NCBI RefSeq assembly: GCF_016900355.1 | Contig: NZ_JACJKA010000008.1 | Location: 1 to 64,000 of the forward strand | Source of the DNA: Bacteroides mediterraneensis | GTDB taxonomy: Bacteria; Bacteroidota; Bacteroidia; Bacteroidales; Bacteroidaceae | Direction of reading: 5' to 3' | Length of the DNA: 64,000 nucleotides | Shown here: positions 27,308 through 37,397 of the stretch, piece by piece | How the letters are laid out: every line of letters begins with the position of its first letter | How positions within the stretch are numbered: the stretch's first letter is position 1 | The notes under the pieces: generated by a model | Told to the model about the DNA's origin: nothing | Database searches by the model: none | Seen by the model: the letters and a program-made list of their open reading frames with translations, nothing else | Translations under genes and position numbers: made by a program

Positions 27308-27772
27308 TTAAATATGAAGTCCGTAGTCGTGCTTCACTTCATCCATCACAAACATGCTTTCCAACGAACCCAGACTGTCGACCGTTCCTAATACATTAAT
27401 GATAAATTCCTGGTAGTACTTCATGTTTGGGGCATGGATTTTCAACAGGTAATCATAGCTTCCTGAAATGTTGTAACACTCCGTCACCTCCGGTATCTGC
27501 TGGATGATGCGAGTAAACTCCATGGCAATGTCCTTGTTCATCCGACGCAACTTCACGTTGCAGAACACCACAAACCCCTGATTCAACTTGTCGGCATCGA
27601 GCACGGCAATGTATTTCTTGATGTATCCTTCCCGCTCCAACCTTTTCAACCGCTCAAATACGGGGGTAGACGACAAACTGACTTGTGCTGCCAGTTCCTT
27701 GGTAGTCAACCGGGCATTCTCCTGCAACGTGCGGAGAATCTGCAAATCTACTTTATCCAATCTTTCGGTCAT
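27308..27772 (-). CDS. Lrp/AsnC-family transcriptional regulator
   Basis: A 154-residue amino-acid-responsive regulator. The N-terminal helix-turn-helix (about residues 10-55, LTTKELAAQVSLSSTPVFERL) is followed by the RAM ligand-binding and oligomerisation domain with GSYDYLLKI and an ending FVMDEVKHDYGLHI. It lies between metF and divergent metY, so regulation of methionine or sulfur genes is a reasonable guess. A 13-bp palindrome beside its start codon suggests autoregulation. Confidence 0.93.
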   Translation of the reverse strand: MTERLDKVDLQILRTLQENARLTTKELAAQVSLSSTPVFERLKRLEREGYIKKYIAVLDADKLNQGFVVFCNVKLRRMNKDIAMEFTRIIQQIPEVTECYNISGSYDYLLKIHAPNMKYYQEFIINVLGTVDSLGSLESMFVMDEVKHDYGLHI

Positions 27773-27773
27773 A

Positions 27774-27786
27774 AGAATTTTATTCT
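27774..27786. promoter_or_regulatory. candidate Lrp autoregulatory site at its own start codon
   Basis: AGAAT-TTT-ATTCT begins one base upstream of the lrp ATG, where binding would block translation-proximal transcription. It matches the pattern at 27246-27258 and resembles the classical Lrp consensus with an A/T centre. Confidence 0.45.
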
Positions 27787-27870
27787 ATCAAAGTTCATTT
27801 TATACATACAAAACTAATCGTTTTTTCTTTTACAACATCACTTGATAGATGAATTTTCCATATTTTCCGT

Positions 27871-27906
27871 ACATATTGGAGGATATGTCCATCAGAACTA
27901 CTTTTG
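27871..27906 (+). promoter_or_regulatory. metY promoter with overlapping dyad
   Basis: A -33 TTG (27876-27878), 20-nt spacer and -7 TACTTTTG (27899-27906). The inverted repeat ACATAT, 6 nt, ATATGT (27871-27888) covers the -33 element, a position expected for a repressor site. Confidence 0.6.
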
Positions 27907-27939
27907 CATTGTATTTAAAACCTCTAAAAACTCACAGCA

Positions 27940-29226
27940 ATGGAAAAGACTAAGCTACACTTCGAAACACTTCAACTACACGTAGGACAAGAAACACCAG
28001 ATCCGGCTACCGATGCACGGGCTGTACCTATTTATCAGACTACTTCGTATGTATTTCAGGATTCGGCTCATGCAGCCGCCCGTTTCAGCTTGGAAGAGGG
28101 TGGAAACATTTACGGACGCCTGACCAATCCCACACAAAGTGTACTGGAACAGCGGGTGGCCGCATTGGAAGGCGGAGTGGCCGCGCTGGCCGTTGCCTCA
28201 GGAGCCGCCGCCATCAGTTACGCGTTTGAAAATATCACCCAACAAGGTGACCATATCGTATCTGCCTGCACCATTTATGGAGGCACTTACAACCTGCTGG
28301 CACATACTTTCCCCACCCGGGGCGTACATACTACCTTCGTAGACCCGGAAGACCCGGAGAACTTCGAACGGGCCATCCAGCCGAACACCAAAGCGTTATT
28401 CATTGAAAGTTTAGGAAATCCCAACAGTACATTGGTGGACATTGAACGTATTGCGGAAATTGCCCACCGGCATCAGATTCCCCTCTTGATAGACAACACC
28501 TTTGCCACCCCCTATTTGTTGCGTCCCATTGAGTACGGAGCCGACATCGTGATTCATTCGGCTACCAAATTCATCGGCGGGCATGGCACCTCGCTGGGAG
28601 GTATCATCGTGGATTCCGGTAAGTTCGACTGGAAGGCTTCCGGAAAGTTCCCCCAGTTGACCGACCCAGACCCATGTTACCACGGCCTCTGCTTCACCGA
28701 AGTAGCCGGAGCTGCTGCCTACGTGACCCGCATCCGGGCCATCCTGCTTCGTGATACCGGAGCCGCCCTCAGTCCGTTCAATGCTTTCCTGCTCTTGCAG
28801 GGACTGGAAACGCTTTCACTGAGAGTGGAACGCCATGTGGAAAACGCCTTGAAGGTAGTGGACTTCCTGCAGCATCACCCCAAGGTGACGAAAGTCAACC
28901 ATCCGTCGCTGGCGTCACACACTTCTCCGGCACTCTACCAGAAGTATTTCCCGAAAGGAGCCGGATCCATCTTTACCTTTGAAATCAAAGGAGGACGCAC
29001 CGAAGCGCACCGCTTCATCGACCACCTGAAGATTTTCTCCTTACTGGCCAACGTAGCCGATGTGAAATCACTGGTCATCCACCCGGCCAGCACCACTCAC
29101 TCCCAGCTCAATGACGAAGAACTGGCCGCACAAGGCATCTCACAAGCCACCATCCGTTTATCAATAGGTACCGAACATATCGATGATTTGATTGCTGACT
29201 TGACGCAGGCTTTTGCACAAATCTGA
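27940..29226 (+). CDS. metY: O-acetylhomoserine sulfhydrylase (PLP-dependent)
   Basis: Converts O-acetyl-L-homoserine and sulfide to homocysteine and acetate. The 428-residue protein belongs to the Cys/Met metabolism PLP family. The PLP lysine is Lys210 in [31 protein letters not shown] and YGRLTNPTQ near the N-terminus, and the length (longer than cystathionine synthases of about 390), indicate the MetY branch. It is divergent from the Lrp-type gene. MetY and MetF together supply homocysteine and methyl groups for methionine. Confidence 0.95.
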   Translation: MEKTKLHFETLQLHVGQETPDPATDARAVPIYQTTSYVFQDSAHAAARFSLEEGGNIYGRLTNPTQSVLEQRVAALEGGVAALAVASGAAAISYAFENITQQGDHIVSACTIYGGTYNLLAHTFPTRGVHTTFVDPEDPENFERAIQPNTKALFIESLGNPNSTLVDIERIAEIAHRHQIPLLIDNTFATPYLLRPIEYGADIVIHSATKFIGGHGTSLGGIIVDSGKFDWKASGKFPQLTDPDPCYHGLCFTEVAGAAAYVTRIRAILLRDTGAALSPFNAFLLLQGLETLSLRVERHVENALKVVDFLQHHPKVTKVNHPSLASHTSPALYQKYFPKGAGSIFTFEIKGGRTEAHRFIDHLKIFSLLANVADVKSLVIHPASTTHSQLNDEELAAQGISQATIRLSIGTEHIDDLIADLTQAFAQI

Positions 29227-29239
29227 CAAACGAGTAAAA

Positions 29240-29327
29240 AATCCCCCTTGCTTTTAAAATGAAATGCACCCCAAAATGTGGTATCTAACTTTCAGGTGCA
29301 CTTCAAAATTTAGAAGCAAGGGGGATT
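29240..29327. terminator. long imperfect hairpin between convergent metY and thioesterase
   Basis: The outer arms AATCCCCCTTGCTT and AAGCAAGGGGGATT (14 bp) can extend inward through TTTTAAAATGAAATGCACC and GGTGCACTTCAAAATTTA with a few mismatches. The result is about a 31-bp stem around a 24-nt loop. It can terminate both genes, but is much longer than the other terminators here and may be a relic of a mobile element. Confidence 0.65.
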
Positions 29328-29374
29328 GTTTGTTGATTCAGGAATCGGAATGCTCCTGAAAGTTCCTTTGTGTT

Positions 29375-29785
29375 TTATTCCAGCCCTTCCACGTTCAATT
29401 CTTCATTCTTCCGATACCCAGAACTGGTCATCACAGCAATCAACTGTTGTTGTTCATCCATCAAACGAACTTCTACAAAAGGCACACGGAAATGATTATA
29501 GACCTCGTTTGCCTCTGCATATACATAACCTTCGCTGACCGCACGCAAAAACGTGATGTTCGCATTCAACGACAAGGTCAACTTTTCCCGACTATTTGCT
29601 ACAGCCGCAAAAGTCAGGTCAGCCAGCGTGAACAACGCACCTCCCTGGCAAACCCCTCCGGCATTCAAATGCGTCTCAGTCACTTTCATCCGCGCCTTGG
29701 CATATCCCGGACTGATTTCCAACAATTCCACTCCTGCCTCCGCCGCAAAACGGTCGGCTGACAGCAATTCTTTCAAAGTTCTCAT
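29375..29785 (-). CDS. PaaI-type hotdog-fold thioesterase
   Basis: A 136-residue acyl-CoA thioesterase-like protein. HLNAGGVCQGGALFTLADLTFAAVAN is the PaaI active-site segment; the aspartate of TLAD is the usual catalytic residue. The preferred start is MRTLKELLS, because the longer frame reads back into the upstream smr coding end. It follows the Smr gene by 5 nt in the same operon. Substrate unknown. Confidence 0.88.
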   Translation of the reverse strand: MRTLKELLSADRFAAEAGVELLEISPGYAKARMKVTETHLNAGGVCQGGALFTLADLTFAAVANSREKLTLSLNANITFLRAVSEGYVYAEANEVYNHFRVPFVEVRLMDEQQQLIAVMTSSGYRKNEELNVEGLE

Positions 29786-29790
29786 ATCTC

Positions 29791-30846
29791 TTAACGTATT
29801 GTCACCATCGTAGCCCCAAATCCGTATTCCCGGAAAGAAGCATCCTGCCATTGGTAAGTCTTGTACTTCCGCTTCAGTTCATCCAGGATGGCCCGGCGCA
29901 GCACACCGTCTCCCTTGCCATGAATAAACACAATCCGCTGGCCTTTCTTCTGCTTATACTCTTCCAGCGTCTTGCGGAACACATCCAACTGATAGTTCAA
30001 CATTTCTGCATTACCCATGCCGGTAGTATCGTCCAATAATTCATGGATGTGCAAGTCCACCTCCACAATCTCATTTTTCACCACATGCTGCTTTTTCTGT
30101 ACCTTGGCCGGTACGTCCTGCACGTTCTTCTGCAACAGCGCATTCTTGATGTCATCGGCTGACACATAAACCTGCTTCACCGCTTCATCGTCCTTCACAA
30201 TCTCATAAATCAAGGCCGGTTCTTCAAAGAAAGCCGACGGCTGGAACGTATGCAGCTTATAGAACTTCACCGTATCGATGCGCAACTCCTGTGTGACTGC
30301 CGGCTTCAACAAAAACGAACGATCGTCTTTATACACCATCAACTGTACCGCCACGCGCTCCATTTCGTTCAGGTCACTCTTTTCAAATTCTTCCAGATGC
30401 AGCTTCATGTTTGGTTTCACTGTACCCCGGCTGCGCAATGTCCAACTGTTGCCTTCTGCCGAAAGGTACAGGTAATCCACGAAATAATTGCTGTCGTTCA
30501 CCAGGTAAGCATCAAAGGCTGTAGAAGAGATAGCCTTCACATCCTGCGGCACATAGGCCAGGAACACGTTCAGTACATCGTTCCCGCGAATCTCAGGTGC
30601 CCGATACGTAATCGGTTTTTCTTCTTCCACCTCTTCTTCCTCTTCCACCTCAGGAGCCGAAGGCTTTTTAGTCGACTTCAACGGAATATTATAATCATCA
30701 GTCTGAATCACCACACATTCCTTAATCAGCATAGGAATTTCAAACCCGTCTTCTCCTTCTACCAATGCCACATCTTTTCCCTGAAAGCCGCGGACAATTC
30801 CTCCACCCACTTCGCTCAGGAAACGTACTTTATCTCCTATTTTCAT
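29791..30846 (-). CDS. DUF2027 and Smr-domain protein
   Basis: A 351-residue protein from the [16 protein letters not shown] start. The N-terminus is a small beta domain resembling the KOW-like part of MutS2. The middle carries an acidic linker ([11 protein letters not shown]) and a DUF2027 region. The C-terminal 85 residues are an Smr domain with [11 protein letters not shown] and the loop [11 protein letters not shown]. Smr domains are nucleases in MutS2 and related proteins, acting on branched DNA or on mRNA at collided ribosomes. Which applies here is unknown. It is first in a two-gene unit with the thioesterase. Confidence 0.88.
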   Translation of the reverse strand: MKIGDKVRFLSEVGGGIVRGFQGKDVALVEGEDGFEIPMLIKECVVIQTDDYNIPLKSTKKPSAPEVEEEEEVEEEKPITYRAPEIRGNDVLNVFLAYVPQDVKAISSTAFDAYLVNDSNYFVDYLYLSAEGNSWTLRSRGTVKPNMKLHLEEFEKSDLNEMERVAVQLMVYKDDRSFLLKPAVTQELRIDTVKFYKLHTFQPSAFFEEPALIYEIVKDDEAVKQVYVSADDIKNALLQKNVQDVPAKVQKKQHVVKNEIVEVDLHIHELLDDTTGMGNAEMLNYQLDVFRKTLEEYKQKKGQRIVFIHGKGDGVLRRAILDELKRKYKTYQWQDASFREYGFGATMVTIR

Positions 30847-30973
30847 ATCTTTCTCTGATTTTATAACTCTGACAAATGTAGCGACTTTCATCGGAATATG
30901 GAAATTATTCAAAGAGCCATGAAACGAAGTCCATGAAAAAATTATTCTGTTAGGAGGATTCTGCTAATTATTG

Positions 30974-30981
30974 TACTTTTG
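30974..30981 (+). promoter_or_regulatory. -7 box of the queA promoter
   Basis: TACTTTTG, a consensus match, ends 16 nt before the queA ATG. Confidence 0.6.
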
Positions 30982-30997
30982 CAAAAAAATAAACGAC

Positions 30998-32215
30998 ATG
31001 GAAGATACCAAGCATATAAAAATCAGCGATTACAACTATCCGCTACCGGATGACCGCATCGCGAAATTCCCGCTGCCAGTCCGCGACCAATCCAAGCTGC
31101 TGGTATATCAGCACGGACAAATCAGTGAAACCCATTTCACTTCCCTTCCGGATTACCTGGAACCCGGCACCCTCATGATTTTCAACAATACGAAAGTGAT
31201 TCAGGCCCGTCTGCATTTCCGCAAGGAAACCGGTGCGCTGATTGAAATATTCTGTCTGGAGCCCATCGAGCCCAACGATTATGCCCTCAACTTCCAGCAA
31301 ACCCAACACTCCGCCTGGCTCTGCATGATTGGCAACCTGAAGAAATGGAAGGAAGGCCCGCTGCATAAGGAAATGACAGTCAAAGGCAAAACCCTGACCT
31401 TGACGGCCACCCGTGGCGCCTGCCACGGCACCAGCCACTGGATTGATTTCACCTGGGACAACCCCGAAGTGACCTTTGCCGACATCTTGGAATTCTTCGG
31501 CGAATTGCCCATTCCTCCCTACTTGAACAGAGAGACGCAGGAAAGTGACAAGGTAACTTATCAGACGGTTTATTCCAAGATAAAAGGTTCCGTAGCGGCC
31601 CCGACCGCCGGCCTGCACTTCACCGAGCGCGTATTGAACGCCCTGAAAGAAAAAGGAGTCGACCTGGAAGAAGTGACCCTCCACGTGGGAGCCGGTACGT
31701 TCAAGCCGGTAAAGAGTGAAGAGATTGAAGGACACGAAATGCATACGGAATACATCTCCGTAAACCGGAGTACCATCGAGAAACTGCTGGCACACGGAGG
31801 CGAGGCGGTAGCGGTAGGCACCACTTCTGTCCGTACCCTCGAAAGTCTTTACTACATCGGCGTAACAGTATCACAGCATCTGGATGCCAGCCAGGAAGAG
31901 CTGCACGTACAGCAATGGCAACCCTACGACACTCATCCGACACTGAGCACGATGGAGGCCCTGCAACACCTCCTCGACTACATGGACCGTCACGGACTGG
32001 AAGCCCTGCACACCAGTACCCAGATTATCATCGCTCCGGGTTACGAATATCACATTGTCAAGAAAATGGTGACCAATTTCCATCAGCCGCAGAGCACCCT
32101 GCTGTTGTTGGTTTCAGCCTTTGTGAAAGGCAACTGGCGACCGATTTATGATTATGCCCTGGCTCACGATTTCCGTTTCCTGAGCTACGGTGATTCATCC
32201 TTACTGATTCCCTGA
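30998..32215 (+). CDS. queA: S-adenosylmethionine:tRNA ribosyltransferase-isomerase
   Basis: Transfers and isomerises the ribosyl group of SAM to 7-aminomethyl-7-deazaguanine in tRNA, giving epoxyqueuosine. The 405 residues start at MEDTKHIKISDYNYPLPDDRIA, where the family's YxLPxxRIA motif is clear. Other matches are FNNTKVIQARL, APTAGLHFT and the closing YRFLSYGDxSLL type end. An upstream ATG at 30971 lies in the promoter and was rejected. It is followed 18 nt later by a Nudix gene. Confidence 0.96.
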   Translation: MEDTKHIKISDYNYPLPDDRIAKFPLPVRDQSKLLVYQHGQISETHFTSLPDYLEPGTLMIFNNTKVIQARLHFRKETGALIEIFCLEPIEPNDYALNFQQTQHSAWLCMIGNLKKWKEGPLHKEMTVKGKTLTLTATRGACHGTSHWIDFTWDNPEVTFADILEFFGELPIPPYLNRETQESDKVTYQTVYSKIKGSVAAPTAGLHFTERVLNALKEKGVDLEEVTLHVGAGTFKPVKSEEIEGHEMHTEYISVNRSTIEKLLAHGGEAVAVGTTSVRTLESLYYIGVTVSQHLDASQEELHVQQWQPYDTHPTLSTMEALQHLLDYMDRHGLEALHTSTQIIIAPGYEYHIVKKMVTNFHQPQSTLLLLVSAFVKGNWRPIYDYALAHDFRFLSYGDSSLLIP

Positions 32216-32233
32216 TTTTAAAAGCTTCAACCG

Positions 32234-32737
32234 ATGAAAGATAATAGCGAAGAAATGTTTCCTCTCGTAGACGAGGAAGGCAACCTCATAGGAGCAGCCA
32301 CCCGAGGAGAATGTCACAACGGCAGCAAGCTCCTCCACCCGGTGGTCCACCTGCATGTATTCAACAGCAAAGGGGAACTCTATCTGCAGAAACGACCGGA
32401 CTGGAAAGACATCCAGCCCGGCAAATGGGATACTTCCGTGGGAGGACATATCGACTTGGGAGAAAGCGTAGAGATGGCCTTGAAGCGGGAAGTCCGCGAA
32501 GAGCTCGGCATTACCGACTTCACACCCCAACTACTGGCTCACTATGTATTTGAATCCGCTCGGGAAAAAGAACTGGTATTTTCCCACAAGACCGTGTACG
32601 ACGGACCTATCTCTCCCAGCGAAGAGCTGGATGGAGGACGTTTCTGGTCCATCGAAGAAATCCGCCAGAACTTAGGAAAAGATGTGTTTACACCCAACTT
32701 TGAACGGGAATTCACGACCGTACTCCAGCCAAAATAA
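32234..32737 (+). CDS. Nudix hydrolase
   Basis: A 167-residue protein with a full Nudix box (GHIDLGESVEMALKREVREE, about residues 74-96). The N-terminal VDEEGNLIGAATRGECH resembles isopentenyl-diphosphate isomerase or YfcD-type Nudix proteins, so the substrate may not be a nucleotide. It follows queA by 18 nt and is probably in its operon. No conventional terminator follows; repeat array B occupies that gap. Confidence 0.9.
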   Translation: MKDNSEEMFPLVDEEGNLIGAATRGECHNGSKLLHPVVHLHVFNSKGELYLQKRPDWKDIQPGKWDTSVGGHIDLGESVEMALKREVREELGITDFTPQLLAHYVFESAREKELVFSHKTVYDGPISPSEELDGGRFWSIEEIRQNLGKDVFTPNFEREFTTVLQPK

Positions 32738-32801
32738 CGGTCAGTAAAACGAATCTGAAAACACTGCTTGCTTTTCGGAAAAACACGTTTGTCCCGACTA
32801 A

Positions 32802-32889
32802 GTTTCCCTACCGTAAAACATACGTTTTCCCCGGCGGAAACGTATGTTTCTGCGAAGGAAAACGTACGTTTCCGCCAAGGGAAACCTAA
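32802..32889. repeat. array B: four tandem 22-nt palindromic units
   Basis: Units start at 32802, 32824, 32846 and 32868, each exactly 22 nt, with the same plan as array A: GTTTyCC, short variable loop, GGAAAAC or GGAAAC, then a 4-nt joint (ATAC, GTAT, GTAC). A degenerate fifth unit of 15 nt precedes it (32787-32801). Junction palindromes such as AAACGTACGTTT recur. It occupies the gap between convergent nudix and guaD, where no ordinary terminator is seen. Confidence 0.9.
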
Positions 32890-32927
32890 AAAACGACAAG
32901 ACACTACTGCCTCATTGCCGCATCATC

Positions 32928-33395
32928 TCAATATTCCACCTTATCCGTTTTGGTAGCCCAGTCCTGAAAGGCCTTAATAGCTTCTTCGGGCAGCAATACC
33001 TCTGAAGGCAAACGTCTGTCTGCCGGTTTCAGCTCCAGTTCCTCATAAATAAAGGCATCGTCGAAACCAATGGCTGCCGCATCATGCTTGTTATTTCCAT
33101 AATACATCCGGTCCAGATGTGCCCAATAGATAGCCCCCAAGCACATGGGACAAGGTTCACACGAAGTATAGATTTCACATCCACTCAAATCGAACGTACC
33201 TAACTTCTTGGCTGCTGCCCGAATGGCACTCACCTCCGCATGAGCCGTCGGGTCACAATCCGGAGTCACACGGTTGACTCCCGTGGCCACAATCTCCCCA
33301 TTCCGGGCAATCACGGCCCCGAAAGGTCCTCCTCCTTCTGCCACATTCTTTACAGACAGGTCTATTGCTTTTCGCATCAATTCTTCTTTTGTCAT
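32928..33395 (-). CDS. guaD: guanine deaminase, cytidine-deaminase fold
   Basis: A 155-residue zinc enzyme that converts guanine to xanthine. Zinc ligands are His52 (in TAHAEVSAI, with catalytic Glu54) and Cys82 and Cys85 (in PCPMC). The whole sequence resembles the Bacillus subtilis GuaD pattern: GGPFGAVI at the front, YTSCEPCPMCLGAIYWA, IGFDDAFIYEE, and the C-terminal Tyr that caps the active site in that enzyme. This separates it from TadA tRNA adenosine deaminases. The start is MTKEELMRKA. The context fits purine salvage. Confidence 0.85.
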   Translation of the reverse strand: MTKEELMRKAIDLSVKNVAEGGGPFGAVIARNGEIVATGVNRVTPDCDPTAHAEVSAIRAAAKKLGTFDLSGCEIYTSCEPCPMCLGAIYWAHLDRMYYGNNKHDAAAIGFDDAFIYEELELKPADRRLPSEVLLPEEAIKAFQDWATKTDKVEY

Positions 33396-33607
33396 ACGAT
33401 TTAGTTTTAAGTCCAAGTTTCTATCTGCGGAAAATAGAGAAAAACTTAGAATAATCCAAATTTTTTCTTCCTACTTTTCTCCACTTATCTCCTGAGAAAA
33501 ATCTCTTTCCAAGAGCTACTCATTTATCGAAGCACAAGATTTAATCCCTTTCATATAAAAACGAACTTTCGGAATAAAGGAAAATCCCTGCGTTCAGGCC
33601 CCCAAAA

Positions 33608-33641
33608 AAAATCCCAGCCGGAATCATCCGGTTGGGATTTT
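33608..33641 (-). terminator. terminator of groES-groEL
   Basis: Arms AAAATCCCAgCCGGA and TCCGGtTGGGATTTT with a 4-nt loop, followed on the minus strand by a run of T, 26 nt past the groEL stop. The remaining 33396-33607 gap before guaD holds nothing I recognise. Confidence 0.9.
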
Positions 33642-33666
33642 ACTTTTATGTCTTAAAAGGAGAGAA

Positions 33667-35319
<1,653 letters not shown>

Positions 35320-35356
35320 CTAATCTTCTTAATTAAATAAACAATGAATAAATGAA

Positions 35357-35629
35357 TTATCCCAGAACAGCCAACACGTCGCTCTGACGCATCATCAAAT
35401 ACTTCACGCCTTCGTATTCGATTTCTGTACCAGAATATTTACCGTACAAGACTGTATCGCCTACTTTCAAGACCATTTCTTCGTCTTTTGTACCATGGCC
35501 TACGGCTACTACTTCACCCTGCAACGGTTTTTCTTTTGCTGTGTCAGGAATAATAATACCACCGATTGTTTTTTCTTCTGCAGGAGCCGGAAGAATCAGG
35601 ACTCTGTCTGCTAATGGTTTAATGTTCAT
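35357..35629 (-). CDS. groES: co-chaperonin GroES
   Basis: The 90-residue lid of the GroEL cage. It starts at [16 protein letters not shown]; the longer frame upstream is non-coding leader. The mobile loop ([17 protein letters not shown]) and the [17 protein letters not shown] end match the family. It is first in the groES-groEL operon. No CIRCE element is seen; the upstream region instead carries repeated CTGACA motifs. Confidence 0.98.
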   Translation of the reverse strand: MNIKPLADRVLILPAPAEEKTIGGIIIPDTAKEKPLQGEVVAVGHGTKDEEMVLKVGDTVLYGKYSGTEIEYEGVKYLMMRQSDVLAVLG

Positions 35630-35703
35630 AATTCTATATTTTTTTACGTTTATACTAAATAATAGTTCCATGCATTGCCGCATGAAAGCACCAAACTCCT
35701 TAC

Positions 35704-35776
35704 GAAAAGTATGCCAAACGCAAAAAGCTGACATTCTGACATGAAAATTCTGACAAAGTGCGTTGCCTGCCTGACA
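35704..35776 (-). promoter_or_regulatory. groES upstream region with four CTGACA repeats
   Basis: On the plus strand CTGACA occurs at 35728, 35736, 35750 and 35771 (TGTCAG reading toward groES), two of them as TTCTGACA. A near-consensus -7 box TACTTTTC on the minus strand is at 35704-35711, placing the closest TGTCAG at the -33 position. This suggests a heat-shock promoter or activator site. Confidence 0.45.
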
Positions 35777-35859
35777 TCGTTTACTATCCGACACACGCTT
35801 TTCTTCCCAAACCACCCCTTTCACAGAGGTCTCTCTTCACACATCAGCGTTTTTCTGAT

Positions 35860-37269
35860 TTATTTTTCGGCTGCGTCCGAAAACAGATCTTTGGCAGGTG
35901 TAGCCAGTGCCGCATCCTTGTCAGCCTCTTGACGGAGACGAGGGGAGAATTTCTTTTTCGACGTAATCCCCAGTTCGGTCAGCATGTCCGCCTGGCGAAT
36001 CAGGTTACCTTTCCCCTGCGAAAGCTGTCCCAAGGCATTCTTGTAGGCCGTAGAAGCTGCCTGCAGCGTATCACCGATTTTCTCGAAAGTCTCGGTAAAT
36101 CCCACCAGTTTCTCATACAGCACGGTACCTCGCTTGATGATGTTCTGAATGTTTTTCACCTGATACTCCCGTTTCCACAAATCCAGCGCCAGCCTCAGCG
36201 CCGCAATCAGGTTCGTAGGACTCATCAGCACCACTTTCTTCTGATAAGCATAGTTCCACAAATCCGGATCGGCCTGCAATGCCAGCAGGTACGCCGGCTC
36301 GTTGGGCACGAACATCATCACGAAGTCCAGTGCAGACACATTGTAACTGGAATAATCCTTCCGGCTCAGCTCGTCAATGTGCGCCTTCACCGAAGCCAGA
36401 TGCGCTTTCAGGTACAGTTCCCGCTGTCCGGCATCCTCACATCCCACATAGTTGGCATAGGCCGTAAGCGATACCTTCGAGTCGATAATTACCTGTCGAT
36501 TGTCCGGATACACCACCAGCACATCAGGCTGCATCCGCTGTCCCAGCTCATTCTTGAGCGACTCGCCATGCTCATCTTTCAGAAACTCCTGACGGAAATA
36601 TTCCTCCCCTTCCCGCAAACCGGAATTCTCCAGAATGGTTTCCAGAATCATTTCACCCCAGTTTCCCTGTACCTTGGAATCTCCTTTCAAAGCCCGGGTC
36701 AAGTTGTTGGCATCGTCACTAATCTGCTTGTTCAACTGCATCAGTTCCTTGATGCGGTCCTCCAATGAAAAACGTTGCTTGGATTCCTTGTCGTACACTT
36801 CTTCCACCTGATGCTTGAACTCTTTCAAGTTTTCTCCGAAAGGTTTCAACAGATTACCCAATGTTTCCGAACTGAGCCGATTGAACGCCTCTGTCTTCTG
36901 CTGGAAAATCCGGTTGGCCATGTTCTCAAATTCCATGTTCAACTGCTTCCGTAACTGCTCCATTTCTTCCTTCTGATGCGCCAGTCGCTCTTCCAAATTC
37001 CGCCGTTCCGCCTGTGAAGCGGCCAATGCTCGACCGGTCTCACTCCACTTCCCGGAAAGTTCATCCAACTGGCTACGCAGTCTCTCCGTTTCTTTCTTAT
37101 ATTGGTCGGTCAAAGCCGCCGTACGTTCTTTTTCTGCTCGAAGCAAATCCTGAGCATGTGCCTCGCTCCATTGCAACTGTGAACGCAAGGCCACTGATTT
37201 CCGGGCTGCGAACAAATACCCCAGCAAACCTCCCACTATCACACCAATCACTAAATATACTATCTCCAT
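35860..37269 (-). CDS. rmuC: DNA recombination protein RmuC
   Basis: A 469-residue RmuC-family protein, linked in E. coli to limiting DNA inversions at short inverted repeats. A membrane helix at the N-terminus ([20 protein letters not shown]) is followed by a coiled coil of about 120 residues, then a nuclease-like domain with VDSK-type [11 protein letters not shown] and [15 protein letters not shown]. It lies between hisS, which is downstream of a terminator, and groES, all on the minus strand. Confidence 0.92.
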   Translation of the reverse strand: MEIVYLVIGVIVGGLLGYLFAARKSVALRSQLQWSEAHAQDLLRAEKERTAALTDQYKKETERLRSQLDELSGKWSETGRALAASQAERRNLEERLAHQKEEMEQLRKQLNMEFENMANRIFQQKTEAFNRLSSETLGNLLKPFGENLKEFKHQVEEVYDKESKQRFSLEDRIKELMQLNKQISDDANNLTRALKGDSKVQGNWGEMILETILENSGLREGEEYFRQEFLKDEHGESLKNELGQRMQPDVLVVYPDNRQVIIDSKVSLTAYANYVGCEDAGQRELYLKAHLASVKAHIDELSRKDYSSYNVSALDFVMMFVPNEPAYLLALQADPDLWNYAYQKKVVLMSPTNLIAALRLALDLWKREYQVKNIQNIIKRGTVLYEKLVGFTETFEKIGDTLQAASTAYKNALGQLSQGKGNLIRQADMLTELGITSKKKFSPRLRQEADKDAALATPAKDLFSDAAEK

Positions 37270-37305
37270 ATCTTCTGCAATTATTATTAAAGTAAACCGA
37301 TAAAA

Positions 37306-37374
37306 AACACAGGTTCCACGAAACCGAAGCCCGAAGCCTTTGCCTCTTCCGTCTTCTTCCGTGAAACCTGTGTT
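37306..37374 (-). terminator. hairpin between rmuC start and hisS end Confidence 0.6.
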
Positions 37375-37397
37375 CTTATTCTATAAATGCATCACAC

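Noticed and set aside
35630-35859. CIRCE element upstream of groES
   Set aside because: No TTAGCACTC / GAGTGCTAA dyad is present in the gap.
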